Of a DNA stretch of 64,000 nucleotides, positions 32,784 to 40,699 are shown one piece after another; the stretch's first letter is position 1; each line of letters begins with the position of its first letter. The stretch is from Streptomyces varsoviensis (lineage in GTDB: Bacteria > Actinomycetota > Actinomycetes > Streptomycetales > Streptomycetaceae), in the NCBI RefSeq assembly GCF_000718635.1, contig NZ_JOBF01000027.1, positions 1 to 64,000 of the forward strand. The letters are read 5' to 3'. A program made the translations under genes and the position numbers. The notes below the pieces were generated by a model. The model ran no database searches and was not told where the DNA came from. It saw only the letters and a list, made by a program, of their open reading frames with translations.

Positions 32784-33140
32784 CTGGGACCTTTCTGATC
32801 CGTTTCGGCCGGTTCACCGGTCCGGGCCACGGGCTCACCCGGCTCCACCGCATAGTGACTAGCGCTTTCCTTGCGTGTCAATAACTTCAGTCAATAGGGG
32901 TCTTTTGTCCGTTCGGGGTGGCCTTTCGGGGGTGCTTGCCGTACCGGATTCACGGTCCCGAACAGACGTGACTCGGCCCGCCGTCGATAACGTGCAAGTA
33001 TGGGAACCGTTCAGCCGGGGGCCGGATTCACCGGGCCTTTCGAGCGGTATTGCGGTGCGCCCCTTCAATGGTGCCGCGGCCGGCCGACGGCTCATGATTT
33101 CTCTCCGGTCCCACCTCATTGTTCAAGGGAAGGGAATCCC
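32784..33140. other. Divergent promoter region between block B and the peptide/NRPS operon
   Basis: 357 bases without a convincing gene other than control signals. The left part holds the AsnRS-like gene promoter. The right part leads into the ribosome site of the 34-residue peptide. The A/T-rich patch at 32850-32910 stands out against the GC-rich surroundings. Confidence 0.6.
32852..32898 (-). promoter_or_regulatory. Promoter of the AsnRS-like/P450/mycofactocin operon, with two TATTGAC boxes
   Basis: On the minus strand TTGACA (32881-32876) is followed after 18 bases by CACTAT (32857-32852). TTATTGACA (32884-32876) and CTATTGACT (32898-32890) are direct repeats 14 bases apart, with a TAGTCAC downstream. 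Direct repeats close to a -35 box are where SARP regulators typically bind, and a SARP gene lies 10 kb away. Regulator assignment is inference. Confidence 0.55.
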
Positions 33141-33245
33141 ATGGAAAACAGCCGTATCGACATCACGGAACTGTCCGACCAGGACCTGGACGACCTCTTC
33201 GGCGGCGCCGCCTCGGTCGCCCTGCCGTGCCCGCCGCCTGCGTAA
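33141..33245 (+). CDS. 34-residue double-glycine leader peptide (candidate RiPP or scaffold-peptide precursor)
   Basis: ATG 33141 follows GAAGGGAATCCC. The leader segment ELSDQDLDDLFGG places Leu at -12, -7 and -4 and Gly-Gly at -2/-1, the pattern cut by C39 peptidases. The predicted core is only AASVALPCPPPA, with one cysteine and four prolines. The next gene encodes exactly such a C39-peptidase exporter. No lanthipeptide, lasso or cyclodehydratase enzyme is nearby; instead the operon continues with condensation, carrier and adenylation proteins. The peptide might be a bacteriocin-like product, a carrier on which a small molecule is built, or a signal. I recognise no named family. Confidence 0.75.
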   Translation: MENSRIDITELSDQDLDDLFGGAASVALPCPPPA

Positions 33246-33338
33246 TCGGCGTCGTCCGTCCGCGGACCGGTTTTCCCCGCCCGCACTGAGAAGGGGCGAG
33301 GAGACCGGTTCCGCGGTGGCCAACTGAACGGACTCGCG

Positions 33339-33382
33339 GTGCATGGGGTGGGTGGCTCTGCGACAGCACCCACCCCATGCAC
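33339..33382 (+). terminator. Strong hairpin between the peptide gene and its exporter
   Basis: GTGCATGGGGTGGGTG (33339-33354) pairs perfectly with CACCCACCCCATGCAC (33367-33382) around a 12-base loop, a 16-bp stem with no mismatch. There is no U-tract. Such a partial terminator between a precursor peptide and its exporter is common in bacteriocin operons and would give much more peptide than transporter mRNA. Confidence 0.75.
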
Positions 33383-33399
33383 TACAAAGGACTGGCAGG

Positions 33400-35709
33400 G
33401 TGACTGGCAGGATGACGAATAATGCGCGCTTTCGGCAGGAAGCGCTGGAATACCATCGCTCCCGCGACGGCCTCGGACCCGCGCTCGGCCAGGAATCCGG
33501 TCCGCCGCGCCCCCGGCAGATGCTCGCCCAGGCCGGCGAGTCGCTGGTCTCGCTGCGCGAGCGGATGCGGGGCCGGCGCGGCGGCGGCCGCGTGCCGGTC
33601 TGCTTCCAGACCCAGGTGAGCGACTGCGGCCCCGCCTGCCTCGTCATGACGCTGGGCCTGCACGGCATCGCGGTGGAGCTCGAACAGGTCCGGCAGTCGG
33701 TCGGCTCCGGGCGCGGCGGGGCGTCCGCGCGTGCGCTGCTGGAGGCCGCGCGGTCGTTCGGCCTCAAGGGCCGCGGCGTCCGTACGGACCTCGACGGACT
33801 GCGCCATCTGCCGCCCGGCACCCTGCTCTTCTGGAACTTCGACCATTTCGTGGTGCTGGAACGGTCGACCCGCGAGTACACCGATATCGTCGACCCCGCC
33901 TTCGGCCGCAGACGGCTGAGCCGGGAAGCCCTCGCCAAAGCCTTCACCGGCGTCGCCCTGGAATTCCAGGCGCCATTCGAGCGCACGGAGCGGCGCAAGA
34001 CCAGGACAGCGGGGCCGCCGTCGCCGTGGCACCGGCTGCGCCATCTCCTGCCGCCCAAAAAGGAACTCGCGAAAATCGGCGCGGTCTCCACCGCGCTGAT
34101 GGGGTTCGAGTTCGCCCTGCCGCTCGTCGTCGCCTTTCTCATCGCGCATGTGCTCAGCGGCCGCCGCGAGAACGTGCTGTGGCTCACCACAGCCGTCCTC
34201 GGCGCCCTCTGCGTACTGTTCCTCGTGCTCCAGCTCTTCCGGTCCGCCATGCTGACCAAACGCCAGGCGTATATCGAGAAACGGCTCACGTGGGGCGTCA
34301 TGGAACACCTCACCTCGCTGCCGTACGACTTCTTCACCGTGCACAGCACCGGAGACCTGGCGTTGCGCGTACGCACGAGCAGCACCCTCAACCACGTCCT
34401 GAGCGTCACCGCCATGTCCGCGGCGCTCGACAGCGCCCTGATCGTCGTCTACCTGGTCGCCATCGTGATCGCCGACCCGGTGCTCGCGCTCCTGGTCATC
34501 GCGCTGATCGCCGTGCAGTTCGGGCTCCTGGTCGTCACCTGGCGCCGGCAGCTCCGGCTCAGCCACGAGGTGCTGGAGCAGCAGACCCGCACCCAGAACG
34601 AGCTGCTGGAGCTGCTGGAGAGCATCACCACGCTCAAGGCCGCCGGCGCGGAGGCCGAGGCCGCCGAACGCTGGTCCCACGCCCTCGTCCGCGAGGTCAA
34701 CAAGCGCCTCACGGCCCACTGGAGCCTGTCCGCCTTCACCTCGCTCAGCCGGACCCTCCAGTTCGCCGCGCCGATGGCGGTGCTGCTCGCCGGGGCGTGG
34801 CGGGCGATGTCGGGCGAGGCATCGCTCGGCGGCACGGTCGCCTTCATGACCCTGACGGTCGCGCTGTTCGCCCCGCTGGAGAGCATGTTCGACGCCGCCA
34901 TGCAGCTCGCCTCGGTCGGCCCGGCCCTCGCCAAACTCGACGACATCCTGCGGGCCGAACCCGAACCGCGGGCCCTGACCGCGGGCACGGTCCTCGACAC
35001 ACCCGCCCTCATCGCCGTCGACGGGGTGACCTACCGCTACCCCGGCGCCGACCGGCCCGCCCTGACGGACGTACAACTGGCCATCGAGCCAGGTGAGTTC
35101 TTCGTCATCCTCGGCCGGTCCGGCTCCGGCAAATCGACGCTCGGCATGCTCCTCGCCTCCCTGCGACTGCCGACCACCGGGACCATCACGGTCGACGGCG
35201 CCGACCTGGCCGAGATCGACCGGCCCACCTACCGGCGGCAGATCGGGTACGTCAACCAGAACGCCCACCTGTTCGGCGGCACCATCCGGGAGAACATCAC
35301 CTTCGGCCTCGGCGAGATCACCGAGGAACAGGTCATCGAGGCGGTCGGACTCGCCCGCGTCCACGACGAGATCGCCGCCATGCCCATGGGCTACGACACC
35401 CTCGTCGGCCCCGGCGGGCACGGCCTCTCCGGCGGACAGCGGCAGCGGATCATCCTCGCCCGCGCTCTCGCGAGACGGCCCCGGCTGCTCATCCTCGACG
35501 AGGCCACCAGCGCCCTCAACCCGGCCCTGGAGGAGGAGATCCTCTCCGGGCTCATGGGCTCGGGCATCACCGTCGTGGCGATAGCCCACCGCCTCACGGT
35601 CCTCGAACGCGCGGACCGGGTCGCCGTCGTCCAGGACGGCAAGATCGTACGGATCGGCCCGCCGGACTCGCTGAAGGACGTAGGAGGCGAATTCCCGTGC
35701 CTGGTATGA
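33400..35709 (+). CDS. C39-peptidase-containing ABC exporter (PCAT type)
   Basis: 769 residues from GTG 33400, which has AAAGGA 8 bases upstream; ATG 33412 is an alternative. An N-terminal peptidase C39 domain (about residues 65-185) has the catalytic Cys76 in QTQVSDCGPAC, His149 in FDHFVVL and Asp165 in IVDPAFG. A six-helix exporter membrane domain follows, then an ATPase with GRSGSGKST near residue 572, LSGGQRQRI and LLILDEATSAL. PCATs cut double-glycine leaders and export the product. The gene directly follows a 34-residue double-glycine peptide and overlaps the condensation-domain gene, so maturation, export and NRPS-like steps share one transcript. Confidence 0.92.
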   Translation: MTGRMTNNARFRQEALEYHRSRDGLGPALGQESGPPRPRQMLAQAGESLVSLRERMRGRRGGGRVPVCFQTQVSDCGPACLVMTLGLHGIAVELEQVRQSVGSGRGGASARALLEAARSFGLKGRGVRTDLDGLRHLPPGTLLFWNFDHFVVLERSTREYTDIVDPAFGRRRLSREALAKAFTGVALEFQAPFERTERRKTRTAGPPSPWHRLRHLLPPKKELAKIGAVSTALMGFEFALPLVVAFLIAHVLSGRRENVLWLTTAVLGALCVLFLVLQLFRSAMLTKRQAYIEKRLTWGVMEHLTSLPYDFFTVHSTGDLALRVRTSSTLNHVLSVTAMSAALDSALIVVYLVAIVIADPVLALLVIALIAVQFGLLVVTWRRQLRLSHEVLEQQTRTQNELLELLESITTLKAAGAEAEAAERWSHALVREVNKRLTAHWSLSAFTSLSRTLQFAAPMAVLLAGAWRAMSGEASLGGTVAFMTLTVALFAPLESMFDAAMQLASVGPALAKLDDILRAEPEPRALTAGTVLDTPALIAVDGVTYRYPGADRPALTDVQLAIEPGEFFVILGRSGSGKSTLGMLLASLRLPTTGTITVDGADLAEIDRPTYRRQIGYVNQNAHLFGGTIRENITFGLGEITEEQVIEAVGLARVHDEIAAMPMGYDTLVGPGGHGLSGGQRQRIILARALARRPRLLILDEATSALNPALEEEILSGLMGSGITVVAIAHRLTVLERADRVAVVQDGKIVRIGPPDSLKDVGGEFPCLV

Positions 35710-37058
35710 CCGCCGGCGCCGACGCCGACACGCGGCGCGACGACGCCGTGCCCTTCACGTACGAGCAGGAGCGCTACTACGCCGCCACGCCGGGCAGCGC
35801 TGAACCCGGGGGCGCCGCCCCCGCCACCGACCTGACCCGTAAGAACGTCCAGCTCGCCTACGAGATCACCGGCCCGTTCGACCCCGCCGTACTCGAAGCG
35901 GCCGTACGGTCCTTCGTCGCCCGGCACGACGCGCTCCGCATGGACGTGCTTCCCGGGGCCGCGTCCGCGCCGCTGCGCGCCCAGCGCGTACGGCCGCTCG
36001 GCGCGGACGAGCGCGTCGTCGACCACCAGGACGTGGCTGCCGCCTCCGAGCGGCAGTTCGCCCGCTATGTGTCGCTGGTGCAGTCCCGCGACTTCGTCGC
36101 GCCGTGGGCCGAGGGCGGCCGGCCCTTCGCCTTCCGGGTGCTGCGCTACGACGCGCACCGCCACGCGTTCCTCGCGGCCTTCCAGAACCTGGTGTTCGAC
36201 AGCCGGGCCCTGGATCTGTTCGTCCGCGAGGTGTGGCGCGACTACGCGGCGCTCGCGGCCGGCGGCGCCGTGGAGTCGGCCGCGCCGTCCTTCGCCGAGG
36301 CCGCCCGCCGCCAGCGCGACCGCCACGACCCCGACCGCCTCGGCCGCGCCCTCGACAGTTGGCGCGACCGGCTCGACCACGCCGTACGCCACCCCTGGCA
36401 CCGCCCGGACGGCGCCGAGCGTACGGAGAGCGGCGACGTCGAAACGGTGCTCACCGGCGACGCCCTCGCCGCCCTCACGGAGCTCGGTCGGCGTGCCGGC
36501 TGCACGGTCGTGCAGTGCGTCGTCGGCGCCTTCGCCAGGGCCGTGCACCAGCACACCGGCCGGCGGCGGCTCAGCCTGTGGACGTCGATGGACGGGCGGA
36601 GGTCCGTCGGGCGCGGCGTCGTCGGCATGTTCGCCGGAGTGGCCCCGCTGAAGGTCCTCGACGCAGGCGCCGCTCTGCCCGATGTCTGCGCGGAGGTCGG
36701 CGGCCAACTGCTCGAAGCCCTCCGGTACCAGCAGGTGGGGAGCGACGAACTCGCCGGTATTCGAAGCGGGTTCGCGGCAGAGGGGCGCGTCTGGAGTCCC
36801 GATGTCTACATCAACATCCGGCAGATCCGAAGCGAGGGCGCACGGGTCCGCGACGACGGGCCGCTGCGGATCGACTCCGACGCCTATCCGCTGCGGGGGA
36901 TCACGTTCGTCGACCCCTACGCGCTGCATCTGCGCTGTGACGAATACCTGGACCGCGTCCGTGTCCGACTGGTCTTCGACGGGCAGCGCGTCGGCCGCCC
37001 GCTGGCCGAGGCCATCATGGCGTCCCTGGTCGGAGCCCTGACCGGCGGGGGCCGGTGA
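35697..37058 (+). CDS. Stand-alone NRPS condensation-domain protein with altered HHxxxDG motif
   Basis: 453 residues from GTG 35697, with TAGGAGG upstream, overlapping the exporter stop. The fold is that of a condensation domain: FTYEQERYYA near residue 25, VRSFVARHDALRM, and SMDGRRSVGRGVVGMFAG near residue 300. At the active site, where HHxxxDG is expected, the sequence is QNLVFDS (Gln163, Asn164, Asp168). Both histidines are replaced while the structural Asp is kept. Such proteins can be inactive, act as acyl-transfer or protein-docking domains, or use different acid-base chemistry. It precedes a lone carrier protein and an adenylation enzyme. The substrates are unknown. Confidence 0.85.
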   Translation: MPGMTAGADADTRRDDAVPFTYEQERYYAATPGSAEPGGAAPATDLTRKNVQLAYEITGPFDPAVLEAAVRSFVARHDALRMDVLPGAASAPLRAQRVRPLGADERVVDHQDVAAASERQFARYVSLVQSRDFVAPWAEGGRPFAFRVLRYDAHRHAFLAAFQNLVFDSRALDLFVREVWRDYAALAAGGAVESAAPSFAEAARRQRDRHDPDRLGRALDSWRDRLDHAVRHPWHRPDGAERTESGDVETVLTGDALAALTELGRRAGCTVVQCVVGAFARAVHQHTGRRRLSLWTSMDGRRSVGRGVVGMFAGVAPLKVLDAGAALPDVCAEVGGQLLEALRYQQVGSDELAGIRSGFAAEGRVWSPDVYINIRQIRSEGARVRDDGPLRIDSDAYPLRGITFVDPYALHLRCDEYLDRVRVRLVFDGQRVGRPLAEAIMASLVGALTGGGR

Positions 37059-37131
37059 GAGCCGCAGCAGGTCGACGAGGGGGTCGATCCGGCCCCTCCG
37101 CGAGGAACAGGAACGAGAAGGGCTCAACACT

Positions 37132-37377
37132 ATGAAGGACATGACGCCGGACCAGGTACTGGACCACGTGCTGCGGGCAGCCGCAGAGATCTTCGGCCAC
37201 GAGGCCGCCCGCACGGACAACTTCTTCGCCCTGGGCGGGGACTCCGTCGACGCCGTCGAGCTGGCCAACGCGCTGGAGCGGCGCCTGGGCACGCTCATCG
37301 ACGTGGCGCTGATCATGCGGACGCCCGACCTCGGCGGACTGGCCGACGCGATCGGCGTGGCCGCGACGGCCGCGTAG
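37132..37377 (+). CDS. Stand-alone peptidyl/acyl carrier protein
   Basis: 81 residues. The phosphopantetheine site is FFALGGDSVDAVELAN, with Ser38, the standard carrier-protein signature. It is a single discrete domain that would be loaded by the adenylation enzyme encoded next and acted on by the condensation protein encoded before it. AGAAGG lies a little far upstream of ATG 37132. It is the only carrier protein in the window, so if the three proteins work together the chemistry is limited to one activated residue. Confidence 0.92.
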   Translation: MKDMTPDQVLDHVLRAAAEIFGHEAARTDNFFALGGDSVDAVELANALERRLGTLIDVALIMRTPDLGGLADAIGVAATAA

Positions 37378-37425
37378 GCGCCGAACAGCTCGCATGGGCG
37401 CCGCACAGGCGCCGCGACGCTTCGT

Positions 37426-37515
37426 ACCACTGGGTCGGACCACTGGGTCAGGCCACCGGGCCAGGTCATTGGGCCAGGTCATTGGGTCAGGTCACTGGGG
37501 AAGTTCACCGGGCGG
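37426..37515. repeat. 13-bp tandem repeats before the adenylation gene
   Basis: About six to seven imperfect copies of a TCATTGGGCCAGG-like unit fill the 152-base spacer between carrier-protein and adenylation genes, ending just before the ribosome site at 37516. They may influence mRNA folding or be neutral slippage products. Confidence 0.75.
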
Positions 37516-37529
37516 CAAGGAGACGTGCA

Positions 37530-38942
37530 GTGCAGCAGCAGTACATGTGGAACCCCTGGCGGACCGCCGAGCGGTACCCCGACCGAACGGCCGTGGTCGC
37601 AGACGAAGAGGCCCTGACTTTCGGTGAGTTGACCGGCGCGGCGGACCGGCTGGGCCGGGGACTCGCCCTGTCGGGACTGCACAGCGGCGCGATGGTGTCC
37701 ACCGACATCCCGCCCGGGCCGCGCTTCTTCGCCCTGGCGCTGGCCGCCCTGAAGTACGGGTACGGCCTCTTCCCCTGCGACACGAGCGACTTGACGCCCG
37801 ACCAGGAGGACAAGCTGCTCACGGACATGGAGGTCGCCGTCCACGTGTCCGCCTCCCGCGCCGAGCACCGGGACCCGGCGCTGTGCTGTCCGGTGACGAC
37901 CGACGGCGAACTGTCCGAGCTGGGCGCGCGTGTGCCGCTCACCGCCCCCGTGCCCGCGGTCGGCGCCGGCTACCTCGCGTTCTCCACCTCGGGGACGACC
38001 GGCGTCCCGCAAGGGGTGCCCCGCGCCCGCCCCCGCCGTCCGTACCGCGGCGTCGCCGTCGCCCCGCGCTACGAGGCCGGCACCGACCGGGGGCCGCACC
38101 TCATGGCGAGCCCCACCTACCACCTCGGCACCCTGGGCCCCGCCCTTTACGCGCTCCAGGCCGGCAGCGCCGTCGTCGTCCAGCGCGCGTGGTCGCCCGC
38201 CGGATTCGCCGGCCTCATCGACCGGCACGCTGCCGACAGCGCGATGCTCAGCCCCGACCTGCTGCTCGCCGTCGTCGAGGCGGGACACGCCCCCGCCCAC
38301 CGGCTGCGGGCCCTCTTCCACGGCGGCTCCGCCTGCCCGCCGGCGGTCAAACGGGCCGCGATCGCCCTGCTCGGGCCCGTACTCCACGAGTACTACGGAA
38401 CGTCCCGGAGCACTCTCACCGAGATCACCACCCCCGAATGGCTGGCGCACCCCGGCTCGGTCGGCCGGCCGCTGGCGGGCATCCGCGTCGAGATCCGGCA
38501 GGGGGAGCGGGCGCTGCCGCCGGGGGAGACCGGGGAGATCTGCGTACGGCTGCGGGAGATCGACCGCCGGGCCGACGACCCGCCCCTGCTGCGCACCGGC
38601 GACCTGGGGTTCATGGACCGCGACGGCTACCTCTTCGTCGTCGGCCGGGACTCGGCGGAGCACCCCGTGGGCGCGGCCCGGCTCGAATACGAGGTCCGCC
38701 TGCTGCCGGCCGTCACGGACGTCGCCGTGCTCGGGGGCGGCCCGCTCGTCTGCCTCGTGGAGACCCGAGGCGGCCGCCTCGCCGCCCCCGGCCTGGAAGC
38801 CGAGGTCAGGAGGGCCGCCGAGGCCCTGGGGCTGCCCGCGCCGCGCGTCGAGGTGGCGGCCACGGGGACCCTGCCGAGAACCCCCAGCGGCAAGCTCCGC
38901 CGGACCTCTCCCACTGGCGACGCGGCGGCGGCCTGCCCCTGA
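37530..38942 (+). CDS. Stand-alone adenylation enzyme (ANL superfamily, NRPS A-domain-like)
   Basis: 470 residues from GTG 37530, with AAGGAG 8 bases upstream. Core motifs are the AMP loop FSTSGTTGVPQGV, EYYGTSRSTLTE, LLRTGDLGFMDRDGYLFVVGR, and TPSGKLRR with the catalytic C-terminal lysine. The AMP loop has Gln where Lys is usual in TSGTTGxPKG, which may slow or alter adenylation but does occur in functional relatives. It should activate an amino or aryl/alkyl acid and load Ser38 of the neighbouring carrier protein. The pocket residues cannot be translated into a substrate by eye. Last gene of the operon, before a strong terminator. Confidence 0.87.
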   Translation: MQQQYMWNPWRTAERYPDRTAVVADEEALTFGELTGAADRLGRGLALSGLHSGAMVSTDIPPGPRFFALALAALKYGYGLFPCDTSDLTPDQEDKLLTDMEVAVHVSASRAEHRDPALCCPVTTDGELSELGARVPLTAPVPAVGAGYLAFSTSGTTGVPQGVPRARPRRPYRGVAVAPRYEAGTDRGPHLMASPTYHLGTLGPALYALQAGSAVVVQRAWSPAGFAGLIDRHAADSAMLSPDLLLAVVEAGHAPAHRLRALFHGGSACPPAVKRAAIALLGPVLHEYYGTSRSTLTEITTPEWLAHPGSVGRPLAGIRVEIRQGERALPPGETGEICVRLREIDRRADDPPLLRTGDLGFMDRDGYLFVVGRDSAEHPVGAARLEYEVRLLPAVTDVAVLGGGPLVCLVETRGGRLAAPGLEAEVRRAAEALGLPAPRVEVAATGTLPRTPSGKLRRTSPTGDAAAACP

Positions 38943-39084
38943 ACCGGCCGCTGACCAACCGGGCCCGCCTACGAGACGTCCCCCTCCTGAACCGGTCGCA
39001 TACGAACCGGGCCCGCCCCTGAACCGGCAGCTCACGCGCCGGGCTTGCCCCTACGGACCGGGGCCGCCCCCTCCCGAAGCCCCC

Positions 39085-39120
39085 GCTCACCCGCCCGCCG
39101 CTCCAGGCGGGCGGGTGAGC
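39085..39120. terminator. Bidirectional terminator between the adenylation and ThrRS-2 genes
   Basis: GCTCACCCGCCCGCC (39085-39099) and GGCGGGCGGGTGAGC (39106-39120) form a perfect 15-bp stem with a 6-base loop. It lies between two convergent genes, 14 bases from the ThrRS-2 stop. The preceding 140 bases hold repeated GAACCGG-like words and no gene. Confidence 0.85.
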
Positions 39121-39133
39121 GCATGAGGCGGTC

Positions 39134-40363
39134 CTACGCGGCGGCGGCCTGGTCCCATACCTCGGTGCTGTGGGTGTCGACGAGCGCGCCGATGCGGGCG
39201 AGCACGTCCTCGCTCGGCAGGGGTTCGAGCCGCCGCCCGTCGCGCAGCCGCAGCGCGACCCGGTCGTCGACGGCCTCCTTGGCGCCGATGACGGCCTGGT
39301 ACGGGACGAGGCGCGCCTCCCGGATACGGGCGCCGAGGGTGCCGCTCGCCGGGCCGCGGACCTCGGCGCGCAGCCCGGCTTCGGCGCAGCGCCGGGCGAA
39401 CGCGTCGGCGTTCGGCAGCTCCGCGTCGGAGATGGGGAGGACCGCCACCTGGGTGGGGGCGAGCCAGGCGGGGAAGGCGCCGCCGTGCTCCTCGATGAGG
39501 TGGGCGACGGCCCGCTCCACGCTGCCGATGATGCTGCGGTGGATCATGACGGGCCGGTGCTTCGCGCCGTCCGCGCCGATGTACTGCAAGCCGAACCGCT
39601 CCGGCTGGTGGAAGTCGACCTGCACGGTCGAGAGGGTGAACTCCCGGCCCGCGCCGTCGGTGACCTGCACATCGATCTTGGGCCCGTAGAACGCGGCCTC
39701 GCCCTCGGCCGCCTCGTAGGGCAGCCCCGAGCCGTCGAGCACCTCGGTCAGCAGGGCGGTGGACCGTTCCCATTTCTCGGGCGCGGCCACGTACTTGCCG
39801 CCGGGGCCGGGGAGGGAGAGCCGGTAGCGGGACGGGGCGATGCCCAGCGCCTCGTACGCGCGGCGGATCATCTCCAGCGCACCGCGCGCCTCCTGGGCGA
39901 CCTGGTCGAGGGTGCAGAAGATATGGGCGTCGTTGAGCTGGATGGCGCGGACCCGGGTGAGCCCGCCGAGTACGCCGGAGAGCTCCGAGCGGTACATGCC
40001 GCCGAGTTCGGCCATGCGCAGGGGGAGTTCGCGGTAACTGTGCGCCCGGGAGCGGAAGATCACCGCGTGGTGCGGGCACAGGCTCGGCCGCAGCACGAAC
40101 TGCTCGCCGCCCAGGTCCATCGGCGGGAACATGTCGTCGCTGTAGTGCGCCCAGTGGCCGGAGATCTCGTACAGCTCCCGCTTGCCGAGGACCGGCGAGT
40201 ACACATGCCGGTACCCGGCGCGCCGTTCGGCGCCGCGGATGTACTCCTCCAGGGTGTGCCGGATGGCAGCGCCGTCGGGCAGCCAGTACGGAAGCCCCGC
40301 GCCGATGAGCGGGTCGGTGTCGAACAGGCCGAGTTCGCGGCCGAGTTGGCGGTGGTCGTGCAT
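39134..40363 (-). CDS. Threonyl-tRNA synthetase paralogue 2, lacking TGS and editing domains; behind a Thr-codon attenuator
   Basis: 409 residues. It has the catalytic core with the zinc ligands in RPSLCPHHAVIF, NDAHIFC and MIHRSIIGSVERA, and motif 2 as LGGLTRVRAIQLND. A C-terminal anticodon-binding domain starts after VAVLPISDAELPN. The roughly 230 N-terminal residues of bacterial ThrRS (TGS and editing) are absent. GAGGAG precedes ATG 40361-40363. It keeps more ThrRS-like loop residues than the copy at 17.9 kb, so it is the better candidate for a working, drug-resistant tRNA-charging enzyme. The upstream attenuator would raise its level when charged tRNA-Thr falls. Confidence 0.88.
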   Translation of the reverse strand: MHDHRQLGRELGLFDTDPLIGAGLPYWLPDGAAIRHTLEEYIRGAERRAGYRHVYSPVLGKRELYEISGHWAHYSDDMFPPMDLGGEQFVLRPSLCPHHAVIFRSRAHSYRELPLRMAELGGMYRSELSGVLGGLTRVRAIQLNDAHIFCTLDQVAQEARGALEMIRRAYEALGIAPSRYRLSLPGPGGKYVAAPEKWERSTALLTEVLDGSGLPYEAAEGEAAFYGPKIDVQVTDGAGREFTLSTVQVDFHQPERFGLQYIGADGAKHRPVMIHRSIIGSVERAVAHLIEEHGGAFPAWLAPTQVAVLPISDAELPNADAFARRCAEAGLRAEVRGPASGTLGARIREARLVPYQAVIGAKEAVDDRVALRLRDGRRLEPLPSEDVLARIGALVDTHSTEVWDQAAAA

Positions 40364-40402
40364 GGCGGTCTCCTCATGATGGCCGGGGGAGTGACCGCAA
40401 GG

Positions 40403-40434
40403 CGAAGCCCCGGGGTACTCACCCCGGGGCTTCG
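40403..40434 (-). terminator. Attenuator hairpin upstream of ThrRS-2
   Basis: CGAAGCCCCGGGGT (40403-40416) pairs perfectly with ACCCCGGGGCTTCG (40421-40434), a 14-bp stem with a 4-base loop. It lies 40 bases before the ThrRS-2 start and 15 bases after the leader-peptide stop. It has no U-tract. Position and strength fit a transcription attenuator; a competing antiterminator fold was not worked out by eye. Confidence 0.8.
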
Positions 40435-40449
40435 GACTCAGAAATGCTG

Positions 40450-40506
40450 TCAGCGCGCCGGGACACTCTCCGGCGTCGTCGTCATGCTCATCGCAGCGCG
40501 CTTCAT
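40450..40506 (-). CDS. Threonine leader peptide (MKRAAMSMTTTPESVPAR)
   Basis: An 18-codon frame from ATG 40506 to TGA 40450 contains three consecutive ACG threonine codons at 40482-40474. In-frame ATGs at 40491 and 40485 could also start it, the last directly before the Thr codons; no strong ribosome site is visible, a weak point. The run of codons for one amino acid, ending shortly before a terminator hairpin ahead of the cognate synthetase gene, is the classical layout of ribosome-mediated attenuation. Stalling at uncharged Thr codons would let transcription continue into ThrRS-2. Confidence 0.75.
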   Translation of the reverse strand: MKRAAMSMTTTPESVPAR

Positions 40507-40660
40507 GCCGGACACGTTAGCAGGCCGCGGTGGCGGGCGCACCGGGGATTTCGTCGCGGTGAACTCTCTTGCGGGCGTCGCCCCCCATGGTGGGACGCGG
40601 GGTGGCCGCGGCTGCACCGCATACTAACCCCAATAACCCGCGAAAATGTTTGTGACAGCA

Positions 40661-40692
40661 TTATTGACCGGCTAGTCATGCATGGATAGGTT
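40661..40692 (+). promoter_or_regulatory. Promoter of the LuxR-type gene, with a TTATTGAC box; probable leaderless start
   Basis: TTGACC (40664-40669) is followed after 17 bases by TAGGTT (40687-40692). Initiation would fall at about 40700, the ATG of the LuxR-type protein, giving a leaderless mRNA. TTATTGAC (40661-40668) and TAGTCA (40673-40678) recur near other promoters of the locus. The A/T-rich spacer also feeds the divergent ThrRS-2 leader. Confidence 0.55.
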
Positions 40693-40699
40693 GCGGGTC

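Noticed and set aside
33141..33245. LysW-type amino-group carrier protein
   Set aside because: The peptide lacks the zinc-binding cysteines and the acidic C-terminal motif ending in Glu of LysW; it has a double-glycine cleavage site instead.
33343..33399. Earlier start of the C39 exporter at ATG 33343
   Set aside because: That ATG lies inside one arm of the 16-bp hairpin and has no ribosome site; GTG 33400 has AAAGGA at the right distance.
33141..35709. Ordinary lanthipeptide, lasso or thiopeptide cluster
   Set aside because: No LanM/LanB/LanC, lasso cyclase, YcaO or dehydrogenase gene lies near the peptide, and the predicted core has few Ser/Thr/Cys residues.
40403..40660. T-box riboswitch ahead of ThrRS-2
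   Set aside because: No T-box sequence or specifier stem was recognised. The in-frame run of Thr codons before the hairpin explains the layout better as leader-peptide attenuation.
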